A DNA stretch of 64,000 nucleotides from positions 353,098,339 to 353,162,338 of the forward strand of contig NC_090451.1 in assembly GCF_031143425.1 (NCBI RefSeq), given 5' to 3'. This stretch comes from Pleurodeles waltl. Lineage: Eukaryota; Chordata; Amphibia; Caudata; Salamandridae. The notes beneath the pieces are model-generated. The model made no database searches, was not told where the DNA came from, and saw only the letters and a program-made list of their open reading frames with translations. The translations under genes and the position numbers were made by a program. Shown here one piece after another: positions 9,466 through 22,381 of the stretch (position 1 is its first letter; every line of letters begins with the position of its first letter).

Positions 9466-12400
9466 CCAACCAGGCAGACATATTTTTCTACATATATGGC
9501 AGACTTCCATGAATTATATGGTTGCATTACTTGCAACTGTATTAGCGTTATAGGATTTCTAATTAAGTAAACTTGATAATTAGAGGATGTTTTGCATGGC
9601 TACAGGTAAATTAAAACATTTCAGGAGAATTAAAGGAGCCAACGCACTTTTGACACCTGCCACTGATCGTGTTTCGTAGGTGATTTATGTTCCATTCGTC
9701 ACTTAATTAGTGAGCATGCGAAGATGTGGCATGCTTTCATAGAATGGATTCACAAGTAAGATTCTCTGCATTTTTTGGTCAAACTGTAGAAACTAAATAT
9801 TGCACTGGATTCCCCTGTTAGATTCTTATTAAAATAAAAGAGTGGGCCTCTTCCCTCAAGCCCTGCCCGCTTGTGAGTGTAATCTTCAAATTGTACCAAA
9901 GACGATTGTGTAAGTGAACCACTGGAATTTTCAGTCTAGTGCCAACTTAGACTCAAAGAATACTATTTATCGGTCAGTATTATTCACAAGAAAATGGTAT
10001 GATTCTTCCCTGAAATATTGGATTTCAAGTCAATGCTTGTTTAATCAACGATGCCTTTTTGTTGTTGGAAGAGCCTTGTGCTACTTCTTGTGATAGGTTG
10101 CTTAGTATGAGAGGTTTAAGGTAAATAAAGCACAGATTATGATGTTCCCAGCTCTGGAAACATTCCTCAATGATTTTAAGGTCAGGTGTTATTGCTTTAA
10201 AGATAAAGAGCGTCTTTGTTTTATTGACATTGGGCAGTAAAATGTGTCACCGTCATAAAAATGTTAAGTACTCTATGTGACGATAGCCTTTTAATGCATA
10301 AAATAATTCTCCTCTTGATATCAGTAAGCAAAGTCCAAGTCAAAGGAGATTACTAAGTTGGAACAATAAAAATGTGGTGTAATTGGTGGTATTTAGCCAC
10401 TGAAACTACCTGCGCCCCTTCTCATCAAAAGGGACTGCACGCCGACGCTCAAGGATAGTCTCGAATCTGAGCAGTTTATAGCAGTTCTATATCATGTTAC
10501 AGTGGGGAAATGAGCCACTTAAACAATTTGAAAAAATAACATGAGCAACAAAGATGATTGGAATAATAAAAGACACTCAGTCTGCAATTAAACGATGCAC
10601 ATTGTTCACAGAGCTTCTTTATGTAAGGAATTGGTGTTTTGAGGACGTTTCTATTTTTACACAAACATACTTTATGATTTGGTCGACAAGAAGCGAGTCC
10701 TCTTGTCGCTTCAGGAGGACAACAACAGTTTCCTATTGCATTTTTGGCAGATTCCTAATTTTTATCTCGACTCTTGTAAAGGCTATTGAAATTAACTTAT
10801 CTTTGGATTTATGTTTCATCTCTTGCTTATCTTTGTGGTTTGTTGTCCAGAGCTGTCTGAGGTCAAACTGAATTCACTAAAATTAGGAGTCGGGTGGAGC
10901 AGAATTCGCCTCGGTGTCCCGTCCTGCCCAATCACGAATGGCTGAGTGTTTTTGCACAGGGTTTTCTCAGGTGCTGGAACACCGGGTCAGCTCTCACTGG
11001 ACAGTAAAATTGCTTTAGGTGGTGTTGCAGTATCAGCCAGGCCTCGCCGTCTGGCCTGGCGTGACTTCCATCTCCACAAGGTAGGAACATGCAATGTGCC
11101 CCCAGCCAGGATACATCTTGCTCTTCCTACAGCAGGTGATATTGAGAAGCGTAAAACCCCACGGAACTGGGAATTCCTTACAGTTCTATGCTGATGCAAC
11201 TGGCACTGCACAGTTATTCCCCATTCCATGAGGTTTAACTTGTAACTGCACAGTACTGGCAGAGTGTTACCGCATTGTACCGGTAGTTACAGGTGTGGAG
11301 TTTGTACACCACTAGTACCATGCAACTTGTAGTGCGGGCCTAAGGGTCCATCAATATTTCAGGTCCATAACCTAACTCCTTGCTATGAGCATTTGATTCT
11401 ACTGGATAGAAGGAAAACGGAGGCCAATGTTTCGTTTTTTGATTGGTTGATTTCATGAGGAATTATTCTATTTCTAATCAAACAGTAGTTGATCTGGTAT
11501 GGATCGCGTCATAGGGGACTAAATAAGTTATCTCTCTAGAAGCGTTTCTCTTACTTTTTATGGCTCAGAGGATTAGCTTCTGTCCCTCTCAGGTTCCCTT
11601 GAGAGCTTCAACAGAGGATCGGTTTGAGAGGTGGCATGCACTAGCCTCTGCAGTGCTATTCTGTAGGAATTAAGTTCTGTGAAAACATTGCCTTGCTCAC
11701 CTTCCCAATGCCCTGCATCCTTGGCATCATCATCTCATGGACAACTGGGGATTTTGCTATCCTGGATCTAGGCTGCTATGTAGTATAGGATTGGTCTTTG
11801 CTGCACATATGTTTGTATCCGTGTGACTCCAAATATTCCTGAAATTTCTACTAAAAGGAATTCCGGTGGCTCCTCCCAAATTCTTGCATGACTTTCCTTT
11901 TTCCGCCTTCCTCAACCTGTTTAGTTACTGGTTGCTTCCCAATTTCTAAGCCAGTCCTGCTATCCCTTGGAGTCTGAATGATGACTAAACAGGCCTATAG
12001 CTCTCCTGCAGGGACTGTCCCTGAAGCTCTTGCCTGAGCCCACTCTTCAGTCAGTTTTTTAAGTCCCCTGCTTTTTTCCCAGAGACTGTGTCCTGCTATA
12101 CCTTTCACTCAACCACTGACCTTAACCACAGCTCTCAAACAAAGAAAAAGGATCTGATGGACACAGAGGAAGTGTAAGCGAAAAGGTGGACTGGCCATAG
12201 CCAAATGTTCAAAAGTAGTCCCTTGCTCACACCCAAATGAGCACCAGGCCCTAAATATAAAAGAGGTGAAATAAAATGGTAGTATGGTGCAACTGAGGAA
12301 AAGAAAGTAGAAATGTGGTACATTAATGAAATCATCAATGTAAATAGACAACCACCCAGCCGCTATGATAATATTTAGGTATTAGCAGAAAATCATAATC

Positions 12401-12507
12401 ATGGACTTGAGGACAGGCGTCTCATCCCTCCCAACAGTGCTCTCCCTCTCTCGCTTCCACTGCCCGAGGGCAGGCCTCAGTTGTAATCTCCTCATAGTGC
12501 AGTCTAA
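9466..12507. other. Unassigned interval, no gene recognised
   Basis: The sequence is mostly AT-rich and unique-looking. The stretch 10900-11230 is more GC-rich and has an open frame (10946-11194, +) with a possible splice donor (CACAAG/GTAGGA, about 11080), but no recognisable protein. Nothing else can be supported. Confidence 0.5.
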
Positions 12508-12675
12508 AGGCCCGAGTCACAAGGAGCCTCCACATTCGTGGTGGAGTTTCCGCAGTCTTAGCGGGATCTCCGCACTGCAGTTTCTCATTGCAAAGATTCC
12601 ATCACAGGTGTGGAGTTCCCACCACCATTGCAGAGCCTCTTCAACAAGTACAGAGGCTCTTTCTGAATTGGGCCC
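12508..12675. mobile_element. Degenerate ~168-bp Harbinger-like MITE
   Basis: The left end is AGGCCCGAGTCACAAGGAGCC and the right end, read inward on the other strand, is GGGCCCAATTCAGAAAGAGCC. The length is close to the 171-bp MITEs at 17226 and 58300. Flanking trinucleotides are TAA (12505-12507) and TGA (12676-12678), consistent with a decayed 3-bp duplication. Confidence 0.5.
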
Positions 12676-14869
12676 TGAGCAAGTGAGTGCTTGCATGGAC
12701 CCACCATGATTTAGTTCCAAGAACCATCAAGGAGAATTTAAGGGTAATGCGAAGGTAGAAAACACAAACAGGGAACATGCATTCTTCTTCCACCTAAATT
12801 ATGAAACATGTTAAAGCATGGCAGTCCTTCGGCTTCAGGCAGAAGTCTGTTTGAGAGAGACTTCCCCTCCAGCATGCAGTTCAGCTAGCTCCTGCAGATT
12901 TCCCATAGCAGACACATACTCCACCGTCGGCTCTGGATCCTCCCCTTCGGGGTTGGACCCCTCTCAGATTGTGGGAGTGTCCATCTTAAAATGTTTTTTT
13001 ACCCATTTCAAGATTACTCCCCATGAGTGTGCATGCATGTACCCATCTGGAAATTAGCCAGTATTATTTTAACAAATCCATGCAAAGATTCCAGCCGCAT
13101 ATGTGTGTGCAACCACTCCAGCTAACTTTCAATGGTTTATTGAAATATTACAAATGCATTCAAAGATGGCCACATGAATAAACACACATCCGGGCGGCCA
13201 TCTAACACAAAAAAGCATGGGCAAAGCCAATATGTTTCATTGCAGAGACTTAAAGGTTTTGCCTATGCTTGTATTTTTTTCCTGTTGGCATCACCCACAA
13301 GCACAGGGTGTGTTTTATGCCTAAAAATAGTTGTCATTAGCAGGCAAAGCAATTTTTCTTGCCATTTTAGGATTAAATACAAGTAGATTACAGAAGTGCA
13401 CTTTTAATTGGTTATAAGGTGGCAAATCTTGTAAATTCTATTTAAATAACCTTTGTCTTAGTTCTGTTTTTTTGTTCCTGTGTTGATTTTCCTAAGTCAC
13501 ACAAGGAAAAGAATAACAGTTTACCAAACGTGCTGGGCCCTTAGCATTGGTTTCTCATAAGCCACCACTGATGTGGAGTACAACAACAGTTATCGAGTTT
13601 TATACCGAAATAAACATCTTCACGGAGAGTATAAATAAGTGTACATTTCCTATTCTTATCGCCACATTTTATTACCTAGACAATATATACATATTGTCAA
13701 GCCAGAAGCCTCTTCCAGGTCCCACAAATGGTGCATTCCATAGATGGTTGCGCTAAACTACGGCACACTGAACTCCACTGTAAATAAACGAAAGCCCTTG
13801 AAGAGCGCCGTTTGTAAGAGAGGAAACACATCTGATGCTAGTAAATGAACACGAGATAGGTCATTTATTACCAAAGGAGCAGATGCTACCCACTGCCACA
13901 AGCCTGCTGTGCCACAGACAGAGGGAGAGCTCAATAAGTAGCATGCTCAAAGCTGGAATATACCAGTGACTGGCAGGCCACAAGTGCGAGCCCTCACAGC
14001 ACCAACTCAGCCTTCCATCCTCGGGTCGGGAAACCAAGCGACAGGAAACGGGCGAATGGCAACACTTGCTATTTACAGTGCTTAGAAATAGCGCAAGAGT
14101 GATGAAGAGCTTTATAGTAAACAAGTGATCATCCCACCAGACCCAGAAATGTTACTTCTGCACCTAAGCACTGTTCTTCTAACTCCTTTAGCACCATTAT
14201 ATGAAGAGGCAAGCATGTGAAGCCACAATATAAGACATTATCGCCTACATAAAGCACGAAGAGACCACATCCCCAGTGGATCAGTGTGGAAAGAAACAAG
14301 TCCGCAAATGCAGCTGACATGAGAAGTGCCGAGTGGCTGTAGTAGATCTTTTAGGCACACTGGGTGCACCCGAAAATGACTCATTTTACAGAAGCTGGAC
14401 GAGTTAAGCAAGCGGTGGGCATTACCATGGGCAAAGAGAATCTAAAGTGCCACAGAGCTCCAAGGGTTAGTGAACACAATGATGCCCGGATTGGAGTAGA
14501 GTGCCCCTGAAGCATGCCGGGATGTACACAGACCGAACCACTTGGTGGCTCATAAGTATGTCACTGCCCATCAAAAACACATGGACATATTAAAGGCTTA
14601 TTCAAATTACGGCTACATAAACCCACCGCTTGGAGAGGCCACAACATATCCTCCAAGACACTGCTTTCAAAGTCAGGGTCCTCACAAGAGTGAGATTTTG
14701 CCCGACGTTGGTGAGACACGATTTAGATGCAAATTAGGACATATTAGTAGGAAACTAGTACATTTTGTAAATGACGAATGAAAGATAATCCTCCTAAGAA
14801 ATGCTTGGGAGTGCTTAGAAGTGTGTCAGGGCTACACTTAGGGGCCTCATCATATTCACACCCCATACC
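12676..14869. other. Unassigned interval, no gene recognised
   Basis: No protein domain, RNA gene or repeat boundary could be supported. Short open frames here have no recognisable content. Confidence 0.5.
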
Positions 14870-16080
14870 ATCCTTGTCTCCCTCTTCTAGGAGGCTACAT
14901 ATGCCAAGCTGTGCCACACGCCTCGTCCCCAACATTCCTCCTGTCGGTCTCTCTGGGGTGGTAGTTCATCTTACCCCCTTTCTACCACTCTGCGCCTCCG
15001 TTCTCTCAACTCCTCCCTCGACTCCTGTTTTTTTTATTTCTTCACACCCTTTTCCATATCACCTGTCTCTGGCACATAACTTTTTCTGCTGTCTCCTACT
15101 CAGTTGTAGCAGAGTGTTTACCTCTCCCTCGCCACCCTTTAGCTGCTTCTATTTCACCTGTCACTTTATCACTTCTGTCTCTCATCTGTCTCACCCTTTC
15201 ACGCTCTAGGCTTCATTTTTCACCTGTCTGCGTTTATCATCTATCTCTGCCTCCTTCCCTTTATACCCGTCCTTCTCACCAGTTTGTGTCTCGTTTTCAC
15301 CTTTCCACCTGTCTTTTCCTCTCTAAGATGTACCCATCTCAGCTATCTCGCTTGTCTTCCCCTCTCTCTTTTTCACTTTCCCACCTCAGTCACGTCTTCG
15401 CAGATTTCTCTCAGCTGTCTCCCTCTCACATTTCTGTCTCTCACTTACCTATCCCGCTGTCTCTTCCTCTGCTCTTGTCTCTTTCTTTACCACCCCTTTC
15501 ACTGATCTTTTCCTCCTCCCAGCGGTCTGTCTATATCGAACTCTCAGGTCTCTTTCTCACCTGCCGCTCCTTATCAACCTTTGCTGTCAACTGTTTCCCT
15601 CTCTTTATCAAGTGTCCTTTCCTCACTTTGTCACCTCACTCTCTCACTTGGCCCGCTCTCTTTCTCAGTCATCTTTGGCTCAACTGTCTCTATGACCTCT
15701 CTCACCGTCTCTATGATCTCTCTCCTCTTTCCCTCTCAGCTGTTTCTTACACGTCTGTGCCCTCTCCCAGTGCCCTCGTCACCTCCCTCTCTGCTCTGGC
15801 TTTCGGATATGTCTGGATTTATCACCATTTTCACCTGCCTCCCCCTCTCTGCCTTTCATTTGTCTCCCTCTCTCTCCTTCCTGTCCCTGTATTGACCCCT
15901 TTCTCCCTCTCTCACGCTCAGCTGACTCGCCTGTCTGTCGCCGCTTCATCTCTCACGCCCACACACGCCTGTGTCTGTCCTGTGGAGCGCACTTCCTCTT
16001 ATGTCGTCTTTTCTTCACATTCGGGTGCGCCCCCCTCTCTCTCTCTCTCTCTCCCTCTCTCTCTCCTACCGCTGTGGAAT
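14870..16080. repeat. 1.2-kb polypyrimidine-rich low-complexity tract
   Basis: The plus strand is overwhelmingly C and T, built from degenerate units such as CACCTGTCTCTC and TCTCTCACCTGTC, and ends in a purer (CT)n run at about 16033-16068. The 273-codon open frame 15286-16107 is a by-product of the low A content (few stop codons) and translates to Ser/Leu/Pro/His repeats, so it is not called as a gene. Confidence 0.75.
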
Positions 16081-17163
16081 GTCTGTCTTAACCCACAAAC
16101 TTACTGACGTCGAGAGACACGCGGGGCCCTTTTCACAAGAACCCCCTCCACCAGCAACAACACTTTCATTCTTTTGCAAGTTTGCTTTTTTTTGACCTGG
16201 GAGAACGAGTACTGCAGGATGTAGCTAGATGGTGGCTATTGTTCATTGCTTTCGGTGGCACCCAACAGAGGCTAAAGCCACCCTTCATGCCCCCACCCAC
16301 CATGGAAGCTGCGGGCGGCTTGCACCCCCGATCTCTTCCTCTTATGGAAATAAACATCGAAATAAATGACACTAGGCCTTAAGCAGGCATTTTCGACCAG
16401 AGTCCACATTACCTACGAAAAGAGAGGATTCCGAAGAATGGCATTTTATATGCTCCATTCACACACCTCAAGCTGAACAGGGTTCATTGTCATGCTGCTC
16501 CTTCCAATGCCTGTCCTGCGGATACAGGCACCTTGGGTGAAGCACCCAGTCTAGACAAACCACTAACACTCCAACAGAGGAACCCAGATGCGCTCCTTAG
16601 TACAATGAATGATGGGCAGGATCCACTCATCGTTTGGATAATTGAAGAGTAAAAGAAACCCCAGCAAAGACCCTCTTCCTACATACCGGCGCATCAATTA
16701 CAGCCTCGGTCCCACCCCATCAGGACCAACAGCGTGGGCAGAAGTAGATTTATCTGTAAATTCCTTTTCGTAAAAGACACAGACTAGGATGATGTTCGAC
16801 TATGAGACTAGCTTTCCCTCAGGACAGGGAATCCATCTGTATAATGAACACCACATGTAAGGGAAAGGCAATCAGGTTTCCTCTGTATATTTAACTTGCT
16901 TGAACTTTTGAGACTTTACTGAGATATGTAATTTGGGGGAATGATGAAGCTGGGGAATGGCATATCCCAGAGACAACTAGTGGTCCTAGCACATAGTACG
17001 ACTGCAGCAAATTAATTAGCCACATGATTTACTGAAAGGGGTTTGCAGGTTTGTGATGGATAAAGGTTGTGGGCCTGGTTGTCAAGGTCTAGGTGCAGAA
17101 TAGGTCAAAACAAGCTTTACCGAGCACAGCTTGTCTGTATATTAGCACATCTCTTATGCCCAC
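16081..17163. other. Unassigned interval
   Basis: No gene or defined repeat was recognised. Confidence 0.45.
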
Positions 17164-17490
17164 TGGGCTTGATGGCTCAGTGGATTAGTCCATCCATTGT
17201 GGGAATCTCATGGTCAACAGTCTAAGGGCCTGATTATGACCTTGGGGGAGGGGAATACTCCATCAAAAACATGACGGATAACCTGCCCCCCCTATTACAA
17301 GTTCCATAGGATATAATGAAGTTGTAATACGGCGGGCGGGATGTCCGTCACGTTTGTGATGGGAAAATCTCCTCTGCCAAGGTCGTAATCAGGTTCTAAA
17401 TCGTGGCAGTGCTGCTCAGCCTTTTAGTCTCTCTGGGTTGATAAAATGGGTGCAGTGAGCTGGGTTACATTAAACCCTCAGCGTGAACAT
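17164..17490 (+). mobile_element. tRNA-derived SINE, split by a MITE
   Basis: The head contains a good RNA polymerase III A box (TGGCTCAGTGG, 17173-17183). Beyond the MITE (17226-17396) the body continues with CAGCCTTTTAGTCTCTCTGG and GTTGATAAAATGGG, which resembles the CAGCCTTTCATCC...GATAAAATG block found in several tRNA-type SINE families. A B-box-like sequence is formed by joining AGTCTAA to ATCG across the MITE. The 3' limit is approximate because no A-rich tail is clear. Confidence 0.6.
17226..17396. mobile_element. 171-bp Harbinger-like MITE with TAA target duplication
   Basis: The ends GGGCCTGATTATGACCTTGG and CCAAGGTCGTAATCAGGTTC form terminal inverted repeats. The element is flanked by TAA on both sides (17223-17225 and 17397-17399), the usual PIF/Harbinger-type 3-bp duplication. 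The centre has ATTACAAGTTCCATAGGATA and AAGTTGTAATAC, the same palindromic core as the 58300 copy. No coding capacity. Confidence 0.85.
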
Positions 17491-20050
17491 GTATTTTACA
17501 AATATGTTGTGTGTCATTGTATGTATGTAAATATGAGTAGAGGATATTGTAGTGTGAAAATGCATTCTACACATACACGTTGGTAAGTGACATGTATGTC
17601 TGATTAGGGACTAGTGAATGCGGCTAGAAACCAACAAATCACTGAGCATCTAAATCATATGGAAAGGGAGCATGACGTGCTAGTACTTATACCAAAAATG
17701 TCTACTTGTTTTGGAAAAGATGTGCAAAACATCTGAAACAGCGAGGAAATCAAATGTGATTCGGTGCCTATGGATAAGACCCTTCCAAAAGTTTACACTG
17801 TAGTATTGGCCCTTTCAGAAAAATAACTTACACCACAGATGAGCATGTTCTCCAGAAATAAGGAGCTTAGTGGAACACTATATCGCCGGACTCCTGAAAG
17901 CCACTAGGTACCAACAAGGCAATAGAATGTGACAAAGATTGCCGGTAAAATAAAAGAAAGGTCAGCAATGGAGACATTGGAGTCAGAGGTGATTGTGGCA
18001 GCTCACTCTAGCCTTTTACACTCGAAAAAGTAAACAATATATTTAATATCCCCACCCCGCCACCAGGGCTTGGCAGAATAATTGCTAAATTTACTTTTAT
18101 CAACCAGGGGAACAGATCTGGGACCACAGCGTCTTCTTGTTATTTATGGTGTTAATAAGAGACAAAATGTATCAAACACAGGCCTTTCTCAGAAATCGGG
18201 CAAATATTTTTTTTTTAAAATAAGTTGCCTCGGATATATTGGAAATGCTCGTTCAATTTCATTTAGCAATACAATTGAGAAGATTTGTAGGAAAATATTT
18301 ATGGACCTCATTGAGAACTGGTAAGTAGACCTTAATACAATGTCTTATCTGGAGTCAGAGTTCAAAAAACAGGATTGCACCCACATACCAGTATTAGGTT
18401 TACCTTGCTGTTTATGAAACCTTGGGACAGGAAAATGGTTGTGATCATAATGGACCTTAAACCTACAGGTGACTATATTGAGAAAGATAAGCTTTGGCAG
18501 GGCTTACAAATTATGGGTCTGCATTGCAGAATCTGGCAACGCACTAGTTAACTAATTTGGCTCTCATCCTTTATTTGACCTAGCTGGGAGCCTCCCAAAG
18601 CATTCTAATGCAAGTAGTGGTAACCATCTAATATTGTTAAGGTGGGGGTTGTGAAATATAGTAGTAGTTTTGAATTCATGTTGCAGCAGTCAAAAACAAA
18701 TTGCTCAATAAGTACTAGAAATCCTATGTGCATTTTATATTTTTTTGACAATCACAGAAAAACAAAACTTGTACATTCAGAGGATGAGTGTAGAAGAAGG
18801 GTGTTTATTTAATCAATTTAGGTTTCATATCAGGCAGAGAATCAATGCGTACATTCAAACTTCTGCAAAAGCCAAAGTGTTTTAGCAATTCAGAATATAG
18901 CAGCACATCCCCAAACAAACTGGTGGTTACTCAACAGCCAGCCTCTCAAAGCTTTGTGGTGTTCAATGTCCACAACATAATACAGTGGCACTTGTGGGGT
19001 AGGGCTACGGGGAAGGGACATACCGTCTGTGTGAAATCTCAGAGTGTAATTGCCAAAAATTATTTGCATCTGAAGCACAGTTAAAAAAATTCAAATTAAT
19101 TTGTGTAAACAGTATCCTGACAAGTAGGATACGCAAGATAAAGGACACATCAATTAAAATTGCATAAAACTTTCAAATCAATTACACTACGGGTAGGTCA
19201 AATGATCTAACTACCTTGGTCTGTGCTTTTCACCAGAGAGTGAATGAGTTCAACAAGTTGACAAAAACTGACGGGAAATTTTCAGCACAAGTTGCTCTCA
19301 TCCTGAAGAGCCACAGATACCTAAGGTTGTAAACAATAGCGCCTTGCATCAATGTATTTAAATCTCCAAAAGGCAGACTTTGGTATCAAACACATTTTGT
19401 TTAGATGACAACCTTTAGAAAATACCTCCTGCAAACAACTTGTATAGAAGCCAGGGGGTGCATGAGCAATTCCTCTGCACCTGGAGATGGGCAATGGAGG
19501 CAACAGTAAAGAAGCTTTACAGAGCGCAGTAGTGCAGCAAGTGAAAACATGAACTAGAGAGGAATCCTCATCCTTTTGATTAGCAGTGATAGCGGTTAAA
19601 TTCATGACAAGAGTTTGCAATCTTCCTTAGTTTGCCCATTTAAACTCTACAACAGTTAGTAGTGAGTTTGGTGATTAACGGGCCAATCCACAAATAATTA
19701 CTAAAGAATCAATTTCTGTAACAAGGAGTAACTATTGGAAGATGCAAAAGATGATCCAATCCTTACGTCACATAGCAATGCCTCAGCAGAAGTGTATCTG
19801 GAAAGCAAACTTAATATGGGTATAGAGCCAGACCTAGATTGGATTACATATCAGGCAAGATGTATCTTTATGTTAAATTTAGCTTGAGCACACGCTTATT
19901 TTATTTGATGGGCTTTCTATATAGCACTAACATTACCGAGGTGTCAGAGTGCTTTACAATAGAGTGAAGAACATTATATGAAAAATTCTTTGAATGGAGC
20001 ATTTTTGTTAAATCCTTTAGCTTAGGTAGATCAACTTAAATTGGTAATGA
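17491..20050. other. Unassigned interval with a possible LINE tail
   Basis: No gene was recognised. At about 19905-19975 the text GGGCTTTCTATATAGCACTAAC...GAGTGCTTTACAAT resembles 3' tails of amphibian L2/CR1-type LINEs, but it is short and the call is weak. Confidence 0.35.
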
Positions 20051-20439
20051 GTAGTGATGTGGAGTTGGTGGAATTATTAGACTCTGGCTTCGAGAAGAAA
20101 ACTAGGGTCTTATTTAAGTCACCTACTATCGTAAATTTAATTTTGAATAATTGTGACTTTTTATGTCTCAAGGAATATATATAATTCCAGCTCCTCTTCA
20201 AAATACGTTTTTTTTCGGAGGGGGGGGGGGCTATTCATGCCAAATTAACTTTAATTTCTTGTAATGATGGCACTAGGGTAGTTTTATGTATTGATCAGAA
20301 ATCAGTCTTGATGTTTAAAAACAAAGTTATATCTCATTGGGCTTGGTTAGCTAGCTGGCTAAATACTGGGAAAAACTCTGTCCCAATGTTGTTGAAGGAG
20401 GGTGTTTAGTAGTATGTCCCGTTCTATTAAAATACATCA

Positions 20440-20925
20440 TGGACTATAGCCGGCTGCTGGAATAATTTGGGGGAAATTCAAAATCTGGATGTACTAAGTT
20501 CTGTGTTAGTTTGTCTGCAAGAAACATGGGCACCGGCTGCTTTTGAGGTTGACATTTTTGTTGTTGTAGTTAATTGTCCAGCTAGTCAGGCAAAGAGCGG
20601 TCTTGCTAGCGGTGGTATAGCCATTCTTTTGTCCACATATTTCACTTGGAGATATCAAGTTTACTCTCATCATTCAAACTTGTTACATTGTATTGCATTT
20701 CCAAAGCAGAACTGGGGTCCATGTTCTATTTTTCTTTTTATATTGGTTAATTTGTACATCTTACCTGGCCAAGAATACATCTATCTGCTAAGTTCGTTTT
20801 TTAATTATATCAGCACAATTATGTGTAAAGTAGGTTTCTCCAAAGTTCTAGTTATAGGAGACTTGAATGCAACTGTCTCTAATCACTCATTTTTTTGTGG
20901 CCAAGGAACTGGAGCAGGCCATTAA
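20440..20925 (+). pseudogene. LINE endonuclease domain remnant
   Basis: The open frame from 20467 encodes 152 residues with the catalytic-type blocks VLVCLQETWAP (residues 14-24), a GGIAILLS block, and VIGDLNATVSNHS (residues 128-140), matching the Glu and GDxN blocks of AP-like endonucleases of LINEs. Just upstream, out of the called frame, GCWNNLGEIQNLD looks like the N-terminal 'YNVxGxxN' block. The frame stops soon after GDLNA, before the SDHxP block, so it is truncated by a stop or frameshift. In an intact LINE this domain nicks the target DNA. Confidence 0.75.
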
Positions 20926-21087
20926 TATTCCTGCTAGCTTGATGCCTTCTACCTCAAGGGCTAATAAAAGAGGAGTTTTGCTTCTGGGGTAATGTAGGAA
21001 GCGTGTTTTCATTGTCCTCAATGTGAGGTTACAGGGTGACATTCCAGCCCATTCACCCATATTACGGCTAAATCAGCTAAGATAATT

Positions 21088-21573
21088 ATGTTATCAGTTC
21101 GTATTTTTCCTTATGCATCCAATTTAAAGGTAATAAAGAACATAAGGAATGACTACAATATTATTGTTCTTACTATCAATGGGAAACTTCAGGAAGTTCA
21201 TGCATGTCAGATTCCTGATAGTGATGATGTGTTTTTTAGTGTTGCTAATGGGTGGGCCTTATGGGTCAAGAAAGATAAACAGTTGCTCACACTTGAATTA
21301 GATAAAATTGTCGAAAATATTTTCCCTTCTAGCTGGCTACCGGTAAATGTATTTGAGAAAGATATGGGAAAACTGGTGAGAAGAACCTCGATTCTTGAAG
21401 GTAGTTCTAGTAAAAAAAAATCGATAAGGCAATCAAATAATTTTAATACAAGGTTTGTCTTTAATAGGCTTATTAACCATTTGCAAAGAAGGCAATTTAT
21501 CTTTTATTCTAAAGAACAAAATAAATGGATTTTGCGTCTAAAAAGAAGAAGGAGATGGATAAAAATTCAATAA
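21088..21573 (+). pseudogene. LINE ORF2 linker region between endonuclease and RT
   Basis: A 161-codon open frame rich in Lys, Arg, Ile and Asn. It matches no domain that I recognise. Its position, strand and distance between the endonuclease and RT blocks indicate the connector part of the same ORF2. The reading frame ends at 21573 and a gap of degraded sequence follows before RT. Confidence 0.5.
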
Positions 21574-21909
21574 AGACATAGCTGTGATAGTATTTGGATT
21601 CAAATTACGCAGGCAGTAAAATGCAAAAACACAAACGTTTTTGGAAAATTTTAGGGGAAATTAGTGGTTCTTTATCTGAGTCAAAGATAAATAATATTAC
21701 CAGTTTGGAATGGCAAGAATATATAACTTACCTCTATGCCTAAATAGTGAGATTCCTTGTAATTGTATTACTGAGATCCTAAATAGGGTTTTAGTTGAGG
21801 GGGATTTTTCAGTCTCCCTTCTACCAGATAGGAAGTGTTATCCTATATTTAAGCAGCTAGGAATGCGGGGACTGGAGGTCCAGACCAATTACCTGTTACC
21901 ATCATAAAA

Positions 21910-22299
21910 TTGGATCTGGATCGTTGGGCAGCCTACCTAACAGCACTTTTCCGTTATTGTTATCATGCTGGAGTGATTCCTAGCTCATGGAGGGGCAGTC
22001 TTAAACTGCTGTTACATAAAAAGGGCCCTGTAAATCAGCAGTGTAATTACAGGCAGATTACTTTGTTCGATGCCACAGGAAAGATCTTCACTATATGTGT
22101 CTTATCTAACCCACTAGAATGGGTGGAAGAAAAAAATATCATACCTTTGAAGCAGGCAGGCTTTAGAGCCGGTTTCTCAACCCTGGATAATATAACTGTG
22201 ATCCAATTTCTATTGGAAAAATGTGTGAAATGGAGGAGGATGCCTGCCTACTTAGCCTTCATAGATTTTTCAACAGCTTTTGACTACATAGACTGGTAG
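21910..22299 (+). pseudogene. LINE reverse transcriptase, N-terminal half
   Basis: The 129-residue open frame contains WRGSLKLLLHKKG, then NYRQITLFDATGKIFT, then KQAGFRAGFSTLDNI, and ends in the motif A region AYLAFIDFSTAFDYIDW, where the Asp of FIDF is the expected catalytic residue. These correspond to RT blocks 0-2 and A in non-LTR elements. The frame stops at TAG right after motif A; about 80 bp later the Harbinger-like element begins. The RT resumes after it. Confidence 0.85.
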
Positions 22300-22381
22300 A
22301 CCCTCTGGAAAAAGCAGACTGACATGGGTATTACAGGGGGGCCGGGGGGCGGTTTAAACTTATTATCGTCCTTCACACTTG

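Noticed and set aside
15286..16107. 273-codon open frame (+), Ser/Leu/Pro/His-rich
   Set aside because: It is produced by the pyrimidine-rich tract, where stop codons are rare; other frames are open too and the peptide is a simple repeat.
17164..17225. Functional tRNA gene
   Set aside because: Only the A box is good; no cloverleaf can be drawn and a SINE body follows.
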